Part shown: in pieces, positions 36,501-43,919 of the stretch
Position numbering within the stretch: the first letter of the stretch is position 1
How the letters are laid out: the number at the start of each line of letters is the position of its first letter
Assembly (NCBI GenBank): GCA_944472135.2
Contig: CALYDD020000389.1
Coordinates: 62,001 to 126,000, forward strand
Direction of reading: 5' to 3'
Length of the DNA: 64,000 nt
DNA from: Trichobilharzia regenti
Lineage: Eukaryota; Platyhelminthes; Trematoda; Strigeidida; Schistosomatidae
Made by a program: the position numbers and the translations under genes
The notes under the pieces: generated by a model
What the model was told of the DNA's origin: nothing
The model's database searches: none
The model's input: the letters and a program-made list of their open reading frames with translations, nothing else

Positions 36501-37922
36501 AGTTGTGAATACGCTTGTATTAATTTTTATAATCAATATTATTTGAATGATTTTGTTTTACTGAGACAGAATTCTGATGTTTTATTCGTGATTACAATCT
36601 GGGGATTTTGGTGAGTTTGGACAAATCACTGCTGTATACAAGCCTGCTTCTAGCCACATTTGTCTCCAGTACATGGAGAACCTGATTGATCAGTAATTTT
36701 ATGGAGCGTATGTAAGTCACCGATTGACAGATTTTCTCTCTGCATCTGCGACGGTGATGATAACATTTGATAGCAATACCTTTCAGCTTTATGAGCTAAC
36801 ACCAAGCAAATGATCAGCCTCATTAAAAGTACGTAACACACCCACACACACAAGGAAATCTGAAGATGTCGACAACAACTGACTGTCAAATTATCCAATG
36901 TGTCACATAGAGATTATTAACGCACGCATGGGAGTATCTGATAGCTTCTTATTCTTTTGATAGCTACATTTTCCACATCTTGATATATGCTGCAACATTT
37001 CTTATTCTTTTTTGGTCTTCTACTCAGATTTCTGGTTTTCATCACCTATACGTTCTGTCTCTTTTCATATGTATTGGTCTTCTGTACTTCTGACATTGTA
37101 TCTGGTATTTATTTATAATTTATTGTCACGGTAAATACATTGCTTCTGCTAGTTTACCTAAATTATTTATGTCTAAATGATTCTTGAAACCTTATTAATT
37201 AGTGATAATTTGGGATTCTAATTTTCCTATTATTCCAAGTTGAAAAATCTAGGAGGTGGTCTATCAGTGAAAATTGCGGCTAATGTTTCATACATTTCGA
37301 GCGGTTATTCCAGTATATGCTAAGAATTGCACAGCCCACGTTCATTAATGTTCAATTTCAATTAATGATTGTTTTCTGATTGTGATGTTTGTTTATCATA
37401 AAGGAGACAAAATATTTACTTATATTTTTGTCCAATTTTTAAAAATATAATAAAATCCGTTTCACAATCACCATTACACTTTTAGATGAAAATTTATAGT
37501 GCTGTTCACAAGTAATCATGATATGATTCAAGTTTATACGTCATGGAAATTGTTGATTCCTGATGAGTATGCGTATAACTGGACAAAATATTGCATCAAC
37601 AGCTATGTATAAACGTTTGAAACCGCAATTTTAGTTATTTATCTGCACTTGGCAAAGTAAATATGATCTCACTTGTTTTACTGCCTTTATAATAAGTACT
37701 GCAAACTTTTGGAAATTCTCTAAAGACTACTTTAGATATTTGACGTTCATGAGAATGAATTTCGATTATCACTGTATTAAAATCTGAACTATTTGATGGT
37801 GATCGTCGAATGCATTTGAGCATATTAACCTCTTTTTTATTTAGAAACACTGTCCCGTGACAAGAAATTCAAACTTTATAGTTTTGACAACTTACGAGGT
37901 TTTCACTACTCATAAGGTATTT
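12488..37922 (-). CDS. Micro-exon gene (MEG) array, partial gene model
   Basis: At least sixteen very short exons lie on the minus strand. Each is framed by a pyrimidine-rich tract ending in AG and by a donor that is usually GTGAGTT or GTAAGT. The main class is exactly 12 nt; one exon is 27 nt and one is 15 nt. Aligned 12-mers share T at position 5 and C at positions 7 and 10, while positions 3, 6, 9 and 12 vary most, which suggests codon phase 0. In that phase a unit reads X-[LIVF]-X-[QRHN]. The flanking intron blocks are recognisably duplicated (for example 18480-18990 with 24540-25000, and 25660-26500 with 32985-33620). Symmetric micro-exons that can be skipped freely are the hallmark of schistosome MEGs, whose products are mostly secreted. 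No certain signal-peptide exon or terminal exon was found, so gene ends are unknown. Two transposon-rich blocks (13.2-17.5 kb and 18.9-19.4 kb) interrupt the array. Confidence 0.65.
13253..13530 (-). pseudogene. RTE-like endonuclease fragment, left arm of inverted pair
   Basis: This is the reverse complement of 17250-17527 with few differences, so it encodes the same endonuclease block on the minus strand. The pair encloses about 3.7 kb containing a SINE head, an RTE 3' fragment (13745-13830) and a PLE pseudogene. Confidence 0.65.
13631..13708 (+). repeat. tRNA-like SINE head only
   Basis: The head TGTGCGTCAATGGCATAGCG to CCGGCCGACGCACC is closest to a tRNA in fold, with complementary ends. 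The SINE body is absent; an RTE-type 3' fragment follows instead. Confidence 0.6.
14210..15690 (+). pseudogene. Penelope-like element, heavily decayed
   Basis: Motifs appear in several frames: GVAKGSPLGRDFADSIM (RT), IKFLDISLVQTTDG and IRKSSWTA near 14455-14550, PIQYEKKLVRTLFDRAR near 14575, and a decayed CVYKFDCVYGSN-stop-IGRTE nuclease motif near 14945. The 3' part from 15420 matches 43200-43480 and 47400-47570, which defines a shared PLE 3' end in this genome. Many stops are present. Confidence 0.7.
15785..15850 (-). repeat. tRNA-headed SINE, 3' fragment
   Basis: The reverse complement matches the SINE 3' end from the GGAATTTTCAGC body segment to the tail. An A-rich stretch (15900-15968) follows on the plus strand. 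Confidence 0.45.
15900..15968. repeat. A-rich low-complexity stretch
   Basis: Repeated AAATAAATAAAA-type sequence, probably expanded from a SINE tail (fragment at 15785-15850). Confidence 0.8.
15969..17249. other. Intron-like DNA between PLE pseudogene and RTE arm
   Basis: Parts (16660-17100) resemble 29030-29300 and 29890-30060, so it is another copy of the duplicated intron modules. A GTGAGTG donor with an AG six bases upstream (17093-17098) could be a 6-nt exon but is too short to judge. Confidence 0.4.
17250..17527 (+). pseudogene. RTE-like endonuclease fragment, right arm of inverted pair
   Basis: The plus strand reads EVLMQTREIDFVVLTGELNVSVWDA followed by RRSDKGDRLLRFVEITFLF, a diverged copy of the RTE endonuclease block (VLTGDxNA, DNGDRLL). 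It is the inverted partner of 13253-13530. Confidence 0.65.
17723..17734 (-). CDS. 12-nt micro-exon (QLRQ in phase 0)
   Basis: Exon CAACTCCGACAA has a strong acceptor (ATTATTCCTACGCAG) and donor GTAAGTACATG. It is the last well-formed 12-nt unit before the transposon block at 13.2-17.5 kb. Confidence 0.6.
17943..18025 (-). repeat. tRNA-headed SINE, head fragment
   Basis: Reverse-complement head ending in GTGCGTC-like sequence, with a diverged B-box (GGGTTTCGGCCC). The body is missing. Confidence 0.55.
18480..18990 (+). repeat. Segmental duplication block, copy 1
   Basis: Shares long near-identical stretches with 24540-25000 (for example ACTGAGATTTCAAGTGGTGG). Each carries one 12-nt micro-exon and one decayed unit. 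Further matching pieces follow at 19880-20100 and 25475-25690. Confidence 0.8.
18502..18513 (-). CDS. 12-nt micro-exon with GC donor (VLLN)
   Basis: Exon GTTTTACTAAAT has a strong acceptor (TTACCTTTGCTGCAG), but the donor reads GCGAGGT, where its paralogue at 24569-24580 has GTGAGGT. GC-AG introns exist, so it may still be used, but the exon has also drifted from the unit consensus (A at position 10). Confidence 0.35.
18905..19085 (+). repeat. Sm-alpha-like SINE piece with decayed hammerhead core
   Basis: GTGCGTGCTAATGAAGAGTC followed by AACTAGGACTAAACGG matches the order of a hammerhead ribozyme core: CTGATGA, stem II with the TAGGAC strand, then GAAAC. The core is CTAATGA and CTAAAC here, so two catalytic bases are mutated. 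The CTGTCCAGTACTCC tail is typical of the schistosome element as I remember it. Confidence 0.5.
19100..19420 (+). repeat. Sm-alpha-like SINE with tRNA-like head and decayed hammerhead
   Basis: A tRNA-like head with box-B-like GGTCCTGATTTCGGAC (19287-19302) is followed by GTGCGTACTGATGAAGAG and CTAGGACAAAAC (19314-19349). The CTGATGA is intact but GAAAC is AAAAC, so cleavage is not expected. The part upstream of the head (19105-19260) is shared with 34020-34150. Confidence 0.55.
20129..20140 (-). pseudogene. Decayed 12-nt micro-exon
   Basis: CTTTAATCCAAC follows a good acceptor (AACCCCCATTTAG), but the donor position reads GGGAATT and phase 0 contains TAA. Its flanks match the block around 35350-35470, so it is a duplicated unit that lost function. 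Confidence 0.45.
20240..20480 (+). repeat. Duplicated intronic block
   Basis: Related to 23090-23290 through the shared TCTTCAACATATTGTGTCGT-like segment. Minus-strand frames here (20243-20503 and 23206-23436) are not conserved with each other. Confidence 0.55.
20552..20761 (+). CDS. Short ORF with signal-peptide-like N-terminus
   Basis: This 69-codon ORF starts MKMRFVGCLLVFLIVTIVGG, with basic residues followed by a hydrophobic core and small residues, which is a textbook secretory signal. Residues after it read FPLHQIHLRAIPG, reminiscent of the tetrapeptides encoded by the 12-nt micro-exons, but this ORF is on the opposite strand. There is no convincing splice donor directly after the signal. 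It could be a first exon of an oppositely oriented paralogue or chance. No homologue was recognised. Confidence 0.3.
   Translation: MKMRFVGCLLVFLIVTIVGGFPLHQIHLRAIPGISSTNLSVNLCDQLRYPMSIHGYFVFSNSVFLLWSI
21234..21245 (-). CDS. 12-nt micro-exon (LLHQ in phase 0)
   Basis: Exon CTACTGCACCAA has acceptor TTACGAATTGTTCAG and donor GTGAGTTCTTC. It closely resembles the unit at 23598-23609 in exon and flanks. Confidence 0.6.
21428..21439 (-). pseudogene. Decayed 12-nt micro-exon
   Basis: CCACATTCACAA follows TTTTCGCGATCTAG, but the donor reads TGTTGTT. Recognised by similarity of the acceptor flank to the units at 35444 and 24781. Confidence 0.35.
21987..21998 (-). CDS. 12-nt micro-exon (HLQQ in phase 0)
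   Basis: Exon CACCTACAACAA has acceptor TTCCACATTGTGCAG and donor GTAAGTTCATG, with all conserved positions present. Confidence 0.6.
22483..22720 (+). repeat. Duplicated intronic block
   Basis: Related to 36650-36890, including a TATGAGCTAACGCCAAGCAA-type core and a CACACA run. No exon recognised. Confidence 0.6.
23598..23609 (-). CDS. 12-nt micro-exon (PLRQ in phase 0)
   Basis: Exon CCACTGCGTCAA has acceptor TTAACAATTGTGCAG and donor GTGAGTTCTTG, with all the conserved unit positions. Confidence 0.6.
23787..23978 (+). repeat. tRNA-headed SINE, full-length copy
   Basis: Full head (TGTGCGTCGGTGGCACAATG, B-box GGGTTCAAGCCC), body and A-rich tail. It lies in an intron of the micro-exon array, opposite to the array's strand. 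Confidence 0.75.
24367..24378 (-). CDS. 12-nt micro-exon (RLPH in phase 0)
   Basis: Exon CGCCTTCCACAT has a strong acceptor (TTACTTCGACTACAG) and donor GTGAGTTAATG. It is the neighbour and close relative of the unit at 24569-24580, separated by about 190 bp of intron. Confidence 0.6.
24569..24580 (-). CDS. 12-nt micro-exon (LLPH in phase 0)
   Basis: Exon CTACTACCACAT has acceptor TTACCTTCGCTACAG and donor GTGAGGT. The surrounding block is duplicated at 18480-18990, where the corresponding exon (18502-18513) has acquired a GC donor. Confidence 0.6.
24781..24792 (-). pseudogene. Decayed 12-nt micro-exon
   Basis: TCACCGTCACTA follows the acceptor ACTGCGATTTAG, but the donor reads CTTACG. The paralogous site at 18714-18725 has lost the acceptor AG as well. 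Confidence 0.35.
25660..26500 (+). repeat. Segmental duplication block with TIHR micro-exon
   Basis: The first half matches 32985-33455. The second half (26150-26500) matches 30640-31000 and 35700-36080, and weakly 33470-33600, so this module occurs in up to four copies. Confidence 0.75.
26078..26089 (-). CDS. 12-nt micro-exon (TIHR in phase 0)
   Basis: Exon ACAATCCACCGA lies between acceptor GTCCTCTTTTTCAG and donor GTGAGTTG, both near consensus. It is paralogous to 33383-33394. Confidence 0.65.
27090..27480 (-). pseudogene. RTE-like LINE endonuclease fragment
   Basis: The minus strand reads SFWSTALDVDHRSAQGRFILRFGEVRKR, matching the C-terminal endonuclease motif WSTCLDSDH of RTE elements, where the DH pair is catalytic. 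Upstream, DFVVLARD corresponds to the VLAGDLN motif. The reading is interrupted by stops near 27350. Confidence 0.6.
27500..29500. other. Intron-like DNA of the array
   Basis: 27500-27620 resembles RTE flanks at 13545-13600. Minus-strand frames at 28124-28318 and 28463-28675 have no recognisable domain and no convincing splice sites. 29030-29370 is a duplicated module. Confidence 0.4.
29520..29531 (-). CDS. 12-nt micro-exon (LLCQ in phase 0)
   Basis: Exon CTGTTGTGCCAA has a strong acceptor (TTTCTAATGTTGCAG) and donor GTGAGTTCATG. It is the only unit that would encode a cysteine in phase 0. The flank downstream in the sense direction resembles that of the unit at 17723-17734. Confidence 0.6.
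30268..30279 (-). CDS. 12-nt micro-exon (SLHR, copy 2)
   Basis: Exon AGCCTTCACCGC is flanked by acceptor TAACCTGTTTTATAG and donor GTGAGTTCGTG. The flanking block 30200-30310 is duplicated at 30510-30620. Confidence 0.6.
30573..30584 (-). CDS. 12-nt micro-exon (SLHR, copy 1)
   Basis: Exon AGCCTTCACCGC has a strong acceptor (CAACCTGTTTTCTAG) and donor GTGAATT, one base off the usual GTGAGTT. It is identical to the unit 305 bp away at 30268-30279, so this is a recent local duplication of exon and flanks. Confidence 0.5.
30640..31000 (+). repeat. Segmental duplication module
   Basis: Close copy of 26150-26500 and 35700-36080 (shared GTAAGTCTTCAGATAGATTG-type start and GGAAATCATGGATTCGTTAG). 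No micro-exon in this part. Confidence 0.75.
31001..32712. other. Intron-like DNA, no exon seen
   Basis: An 81-codon minus-strand frame (31514-31759) and a 70-codon plus-strand frame (31838-32050) show no domain. No donor-acceptor pair of micro-exon size was found. Confidence 0.5.
32713..32724 (-). CDS. 12-nt micro-exon (SVRQ in phase 0)
   Basis: Exon AGCGTCCGTCAA has donor GTGAGTTCATG. The acceptor (CACTATGAAACAG) has a weak pyrimidine tract. Confidence 0.5.
32985..33620 (+). repeat. Segmental duplication block with AIHR micro-exon
   Basis: Matches 25660-26200 through the micro-exon and its flanks, at moderate divergence. Confidence 0.7.
33383..33394 (-). CDS. 12-nt micro-exon (AIHR in phase 0)
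   Basis: Exon GCAATCCACCGA has an excellent acceptor (TTCGTCTTTTTCAG) and a GTTAGTT donor. It is a near-identical paralogue of the unit at 26078-26089, within duplicated blocks 32985-33620 and 25660-26500. Confidence 0.55.
33902..33913 (-). pseudogene. Decayed 12-nt micro-exon
   Basis: ACACATTTGCAA follows the acceptor GATTGCGATTTAG, but the donor reads TTCATTT. It has the same acceptor flank as the functional-looking unit at 35444-35455. Confidence 0.35.
34010..34290 (+). repeat. Sm-alpha-like SINE copy, tRNA-like head
   Basis: This copy shares its 5' segment with 19100-19260 and has a better kept tRNA-like head: GGTCCCAGTGGCTCAATGG (box A region) and GGGTTTGAACCCC (box B). The hammerhead segment downstream (GTGTGTACCAGTGAAGGGTC) is no longer recognisable as an active core. 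Confidence 0.5.
34960..35230. repeat. Foldback repeat with nested perfect hairpin
   Basis: Outer arms (35001-35055 and about 35150-35216) are the same family as 1200-1340. Nested inside is a second hairpin, AACCATATCAAGGCACT with its perfect inverse around a 19-base loop (about 35089-35144). Confidence 0.65.
35444..35455 (-). CDS. 12-nt micro-exon (LHLN in phase 0)
   Basis: Exon CTACACCTAAAC has acceptor GACTGCGATTTAG and donor GTGAGTCC. It departs from the consensus at positions 5 and 10, so it is the most divergent unit with good splice sites. The flanks are duplicated around 20129-20140, where the donor is lost. Confidence 0.5.
35700..36080 (+). repeat. Segmental duplication module
   Basis: Copy of 30640-31000 and 26150-26500. 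The short ORF at 35740-35922 runs through it but is not conserved as a frame in the other copies. Confidence 0.75.
36483..36494 (-). CDS. 12-nt micro-exon (QFQH in phase 0)
   Basis: Exon CAATTTCAACAC sits between acceptor CACAACTCTGCAG and donor GTAAGATC. It has the array signature of T at position 5 and C at positions 7 and 10. It is the most 5' of the 12-nt units. Confidence 0.6.
37896..37922 (-). CDS. 27-nt micro-exon
   Basis: The acceptor is strong (TTCAATCATTTTCAG) and the donor is GTAAGTTG. The 27 nt are open only in phase 0, reading KYLMSSENL; the other two phases contain stops. It lies 5' of the 12-nt series on the same strand and has the same phase that their wobble pattern favours, so it is the best-supported upstream exon of the array. 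Confidence 0.55.
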
Positions 37923-38103
37923 CTGAAAATGATTGAAGTTTACAGCGTCTCATTTCACTATCTTGAATGAGGCGCTTGTTCTGTGCGGTCAGTTTCGATA
38001 TCTGATATCTAACTAAGCATATCTTTTTTGTCTACCTGAGAGCTTATTTACCCCTTCCAGATGTTATTGGAATCGAATATATAAATGCATTTATGAACTG
38101 TGC

Positions 38104-38105
<2 letters not shown>

Positions 38106-38139
<34 letters not shown>
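38106..38139. repeat. (TA)n microsatellite
   Basis: An uninterrupted TA run of about 17 units. Confidence 0.95.
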
Positions 38140-38144
<5 letters not shown>

Positions 38145-39901
38145 GTCTCTTGTAGAATGTGTATGCCCTAGATCAAGCATATGCATAAAATGCAAGCTGA
38201 AAAATAAACTTTATCCTGAAAGAACTCACGTTTATTTGAGAAATACCGAGCTTCTCTAAAACAATTCAACGTGAAATATCTTTGTTAGAGGAAGACAGCT
38301 TCTGGAGAAAAGATTTTAAATTAATTAATTGAATATGATGACAACAGATATTGTTTTTATTTAATTTTGTAATCAACATTCCAATGAGAGTGACACATTT
38401 TTTAAATCAACGCTATTTTTTGGTTCATACTACTTACTATATGATTAAATTATCAAATAGATTAATCAGGTTGTTTGAATGCGCGTTTTATGAAAGACTG
38501 AAATTTGTTAATCTAACAGTGCCCAGTAGTTTAATGTTCAAACCACTTGAAACTACGTGTTATTTGATCAAAATACAGTGACATTAGAACAAATCAGTTT
38601 TACTTCCATCTGCTTCATTATTAACTCATATTATAATATCTGGATACCGAGCATATAATCGTGAACTAGTAAACATACGGTGTTTGACTTCCTCTCTCTG
38701 GCTGTATTCGGTGAATATGGATATTCAAGACAGCTACTTCAAGTATGTCCCATTTTCCATTTTAGTTCGTTTGTGTGGATATGACAAGAAGCATGGTTTT
38801 TATAACTAGGAAAACAGCACAACTAAAATTATGCTTCTGTGAACACTTTGACCGGAATAAATAAATCACTAGATCTGACATCTAAATCAACCGAATAATC
38901 TTTCAGGTGGTAGCATATTTCGGTAGTGTGTCGTCTGATCTAATAAATTTCAGGATATGTACCAATTTTTACTAGCAACTCACCTGACACCTTCTATAAC
39001 CTTGAACTGACTTGTCAATTTTCCTATTCCACACTCTAAAAATCTATTATAACTAATCACCACCATTGTCTGCTATTTAACAATATTTTGTAATGCGTTT
39101 TAGCCTAGCATGTTTGTCAGATAAATACGACTGTTTGTTTTGACACCCAATAACTAATATGTTATTCTACGTAAAAATTGTCACCCGCATAACTGGCTAT
39201 TAATGTAATGACAACAAATGTAATTTATTTTATTATTGTAAAAACCTGAACAAAAATTATTGAATAGAATATTCTGCGTTCAGATTGACATTTAATTCAT
39301 GATATGGGGATATTTGAAACTATAAAACTGGAGGATAATTAAAAAATGATGAAACTAGTAGTTAATTGGTTTCACGTCATATTTTCAGGTGCTCACAGTA
39401 AATAAATCAAATTTCAAACTGGATTTGTTTGGTAAAGACATCGTCAATGTCTTGCTATTATTGTTGAATTCTAAAAGTGCATTCAGCATCATATTTCTAG
39501 TAGAACTATGGAATCGTCGAATAATGTTCTCAGAAGTAAAACTTTTCAATTGAAACTATCAACTGTGGTATTTAATGGTGTTGTTTTCCAGTTTTCTGTT
39601 CAGTGCTGATCGTTCAGATGTGAAACATAAATATCTAAGCTATACTTTGATCAGTGACGCCCATTTGACTACAAACTCCATATTCTATCAAAAAAGAGTG
39701 GAGTGTGGACTAAGTTACTAGCTCACATAGGTGAAATTATTTCAACCATTACATAAATAGTGCATACGTTGCAAAGAAAAGAAGACTGTATATGATTTAG
39801 ACTTTAAAAAGAACGCGTAACCCAGCGGTGAATAAAACCGTCTTATTTATCTTGTGAAATAAATGTTTCAGTGATAAAGATATATAAAAAGTAACATACA
39901 C

Positions 39902-40065
39902 CGATCCGCATTTTGCTATGCATTCCTCGTAGCTCCGGAAGTCATTTCCATTTTTGTTGCATCCGGTCCATCCAAAGGGTACACATTTCCTCAATTGTGT
40001 ATCATAGTAGTAGTGGTTGTGATTATCATAGCATTCTTTTCGAAGGCAAGGTTCATGGCAGTTGC
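39902..40065 (-). CDS. Kunitz/BPTI-domain exon B (extra cysteine)
   Basis: The exon begins after AATAATTTTAG in phase 1. It ends either at G|GTGTAT (164 nt, phase 0) or two bases later at GT|GTATGT (166 nt, phase 2, better donor and the same phases as exon A). All six Kunitz cysteines are present with exact canonical spacing (8, 15, 7, 12 and 3 residues between them), with the core motifs HYYYD, FGWTGC and NKNGNDF. An additional Cys sits at BPTI position 9. The residue after Cys14 (P1) is Tyr, which would favour chymotrypsin-like targets if it inhibits at all. The usual Gly12 is Lys. A donor-like GTGAGT at about 40228 may mark an upstream exon. Exon B lies 5' of the micro-exon array on the same strand, and could belong to it or to a separate Kunitz gene. 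Confidence 0.8.
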
Positions 40066-42867
40066 CTAAAATTATTCAAACATTTATCAAACATTGATAA
40101 TCGTGTAACCGTTATAAATTATTAATAAAAGCTTTATTCCAAACAGTATTTAAAATATGCCATTTACATTATCATTATTATTATTCAATAAGAAACGAAT
40201 GTTGAACTATATCAAGTGGAAATACTCACGCCATTGTAACAGTTACAACAGAATCAAATGCCACTTTTTGAGAGTTCTTCAGTGAGTTTCCATTTTCCTG
40301 TCACACACTTTTCTCATCACTAAATGTGTCCTAAATAAGTCATTGCGGAATTCCTGTCCACACTTATCCAAGCACACAATCCTCCATTATTTCTTCTACT
40401 TTTACTCGATGAGACGAAAGAGGGAGATTTGTGTACGGATGGGGTGTTCAGAGACTGACAGGATAATATTTGATAATTTCTTCCAGAAGTCCATGCGTGA
40501 ATCAACAACAGTATCAACGAATGGGTTAAGCAACAACCCATCTTCCTTAATGATGGCTTTCGATACTTTTCAGATTATGACGAATTCTTTCTCAAGTAAA
40601 TTAGACAATGAACGATTAGAAATTTCTCACATACGAAGGCAAATTTAGGTGGGACAGATTTCGTTTCACATGGACAGTACAGAACGACAACCAATCAATC
40701 AGCGGAATAAGTGATCTTGCGAAATGCATTCACCACAACCATTTATATTCACTCAAATTACACTATCAATCAACTGGATGTGGATGAAAATGAAGTGGTG
40801 AGCTCAATTTCTTTAACGTACCAAATTATTAGGTGATATAAATGTATTGCTTCAAACATACATGCAATGAATGAAATATTCCCATATTGAGTCATAAGAA
40901 AAGGCACAAACAGCGAAGAAAATTTTCTTTTCGACGATTCATTTTCATGAGCTGTACAATCGTAATTATAATTAAACACATAAGTTTTTTGACCAATCAG
41001 ATACTGGTAAATTTTGTCCTTGAAAATTCCACTACATAATGTGAGGTGTAAGAAGGGATGACTAATTGTAAGTTAGAAAGGAGACAGAAGTTGGCATGAC
41101 CTAATAAGTGTGAGATAATGACTAATCAATAAGCTAGTGAAGAATGGACAGGAACTAGTGGAAAGGCTATAAAGTATTTTTGCATAAGATCTGTGTGGAA
41201 AGCAATGTTATTAATAAACAGTAATAGAGTGATAATAAAATGTGGATGATGGGAATAGTAATAATAATAAAAGTATTAAGAACAGTAATAATAATAATAA
41301 ATAATAGTGAACTTACATAATAAAAGAGAGGAGAAAAATTATAGTAAGAAATTTACTCTGGCCATGGTAGGGCTGGAGAATGTTTGCATCGTTTTTGTAT
41401 GCATAGGTCAGGTTTTAGGTCACGAATAGCTAATGCCTCAGCTATGTACAGATGTCGTATCCGGAGTCCTTTTGTACGATATTGAGGGACTCTGTGTACC
41501 ACTGTGAAGCATTCGTGTGGGGATGCTCGATGTCCGGAGATAACAAAATGTTCGAGGATTGATGTGCAATTGTGATGTGGATTGATATGGAATGTTTGAA
41601 TAAAGACATCAGAATATACATCACTGATTGAAAATCAAAAACGAAGTTGAAATTTAGTCAGTAGTTCAAAATGGTCTCTTCTAGTATATTAGAATATGTT
41701 ACAGTATTCCTTGAAACTTAGTGTAACTTCACTTCAAGGAGATTGTGATGTGCGAGAATTGCGTCTAATTGACACCGGGATTCAATCAAGACATCTTTAT
41801 ATTCACACTGGAAACTTATTTCAAACCTCATTCCAGTCAAAAGAACCACTTCGACCACAATCTACTTATTTGTAGTTATTGAAACGTAGTGTGAACCATC
41901 GCATTTGTGACTATATCCTCACAAAGCAAAGCAGGATGCTATTAAATAACCTGGTAAATAACAAATAGTTTGAGCAACATTGTCAAATTAAATCGATGAA
42001 AGTAATTATACTCGACAGCAGCTATATCGCATCTACAACCAATAAGCCGCTCTTTACGTCAGTACAGTTTGTCCTTGGTACACTTATTATGTGACGAAAC
42101 AAATCTCTGGAGAGAACTGTAAATCTTCACTGATTGTACTTTTGTTTCTAGATGAATAGCAGTGTCACCTCATCTGAAGTATCAGCTGCCTAGTTTAGTC
42201 ATCTATTTATTCGCCTATGAATTCATCTGTGCTTTTGGATTAGGTTATATATCCCTTCGCTCTAAATATTTCCAGAACACAATTTTACACCAAATGTTAC
42301 CGATAGTGGAAGCCAACCATCGGTTATTATGTACACAAACGAGACAGAAGGCTTCAGTCATCACTAAAACCTGACGATCTACCGAAAATTTAAACTCTGA
42401 AATTTCAAAGCTTGAACGGATGATTGTAATCACTAACGGTGAGGAGAGTGAAATATCCCATAATTAAACCATCATAAGGTTTCTACCAACAACAACTTAC
42501 GTCTATCGAATTTACCACTTAAATAAGGAAAGAAATGAATTATGAAACGGTATCAGGTGCCGCAAATTCATTATGAACTATGACTAATTATTAATAAAAG
42601 TAGAAACTGTCCTCTCACTTTCAGTCAACATGAATAATGAAAGTCTCAGTTTCATAGGTATCAACTCACAGTACATAAAAATTCTCAAAAAATCGTTATA
42701 AATAATGAAATATTTGTTTTCATCAACCCTTTTGACTGATCACAGAATTCACATATTATTACTAGTTAAATGTATAAGTTACTCTTGCTTGAAACAGTCA
42801 TGTAATTTTTAGGTGTGTAAGGCTTGCTAGATCATTCCAAAATTATTTGCTTATAGACAATATGTCT
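40066..42867. other. Region between Kunitz exons, mostly intron-like
   Basis: A GTGAGTATTT donor on the minus strand near 40228 follows sequence resembling the 22-nt exon of Kunitz A, but a good acceptor is lacking. (ATA)n runs occur at 41270-41310. No other exon was recognised. Confidence 0.45.
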
Positions 42868-43046
42868 TTTTTTTATTACAGATTTGGTAATACTTTTTGG
42901 TACAAGTATGGAATTTGCAGCGTGGATATCGGTAGCCCAAATTTCGCAGGCCGACCATAGATATCAGGTGTGCGTCAGCGTGGGCTCGAACCCCAGATCA
43001 TGTGCATGGTCGGCGAGAGTCCTAACCACTGTGCCACCGACGCACC
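42868..43046 (-). repeat. tRNA-headed SINE at outer edge of inverted repeat, left
   Basis: Reverse-oriented SINE with complete head but a shortened tail. It forms the outer end of the left inverted-repeat arm and has its mirror copy at 46482-46683. Confidence 0.7.
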
Positions 43047-43718
43047 ATCTTTTATCAGTAGCATTATCTTAACTGACTTCAACGGTAATATTATTGTTAT
43101 CACTATTATCACTGTTACTATTGACATCAATCTCTTTACAATTCTTGATATATTCTTCAAAAACTATTTGTTTGTCTAAGTTATGTAATTGCAGCGTAAT
43201 GCAATTTGTCCTAATTGTGATCTCTTATACCCCTCCCCACTTATCTATTCGAATATGACCTGGAAAACATTCGCACCTATCTTCCTGCATGATTGATTCA
43301 ATGTATTTTATTTGCTTCTCAGTCATATTTCCCAATATCATTTAAAAGGTATATATGTATATATCCATGTATGTATGAGCAATAGTTCAACCGAAATTTG
43401 GTGAATTCATTTAATCCTGCTTCAATAACCTTTGTTGCTTTTTTTCAATTCACACTGAGAAATAAATGTTTTCAATTTACCTGAAGGTGAAAATGGTAAG
43501 AAACTGTCAAGTTTTCCCTAAGCACAGTTGTTTATAACAAGAAGCGAACTGTCGTATGTTATAGAAGAATCGACTGAGTTTTCAGTTTGACCACCAGATA
43601 ATATTTTAATCAGTTAAGGTCAGTGACTGTAGGACCGAACCCATTTCAAAGTCCAAGGAGCTGAATTCCCTGCAGGATACCCAGGCACTGTATATTTCTA
43701 GATGTGACCAACAAAATC
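42868..43718 (+). repeat. Inverted repeat IR-1, left arm
   Basis: About 851 bp, essentially identical in reverse complement to 45810-46665. It contains a SINE and a PLE 3' end. The inner end reads GATGTGACCAACAAAATC. Confidence 0.85.
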
Positions 43719-43723
43719 GGCGT

Positions 43724-43787
43724 GGGCTCGAAACCCGTACCATATGCATGATCAGCGAGAGTCTTAACCACTGTATCACCGAGGTGG
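43724..43787 (-). repeat. tRNA-headed SINE, head fragment
   Basis: Reverse-complement SINE head (CGTGGGCTCGAAACCCGTAC onward) lying exactly at the inner end of the left inverted-repeat arm, so the arm ends in SINE DNA at both sides. Confidence 0.5.
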
Positions 43788-43919
43788 TTGTGACGATTTC
43801 TGAGTTATATCACGGTGAAAATTGGATAGACTATCTCATTTAGGCACATATTTTGACAAACTACCTGAGAAATAACTTGTGATACTTTAAAATGATGCAT
43901 TTATGTGATATGCAATTAC

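Noticed and set aside
38984..39010. 27-nt stretch before a strong CAG|GTGAGT donor (minus)
   Set aside because: The required acceptor (TTGACAAG) has no pyrimidine tract; an alternative AG gives a 10-nt frame-breaking exon.
42660..42700. Donor GTGAGTTG on the minus strand with AG 14 nt upstream
   Set aside because: 14 nt would break frame and the sequence is unlike the other units.
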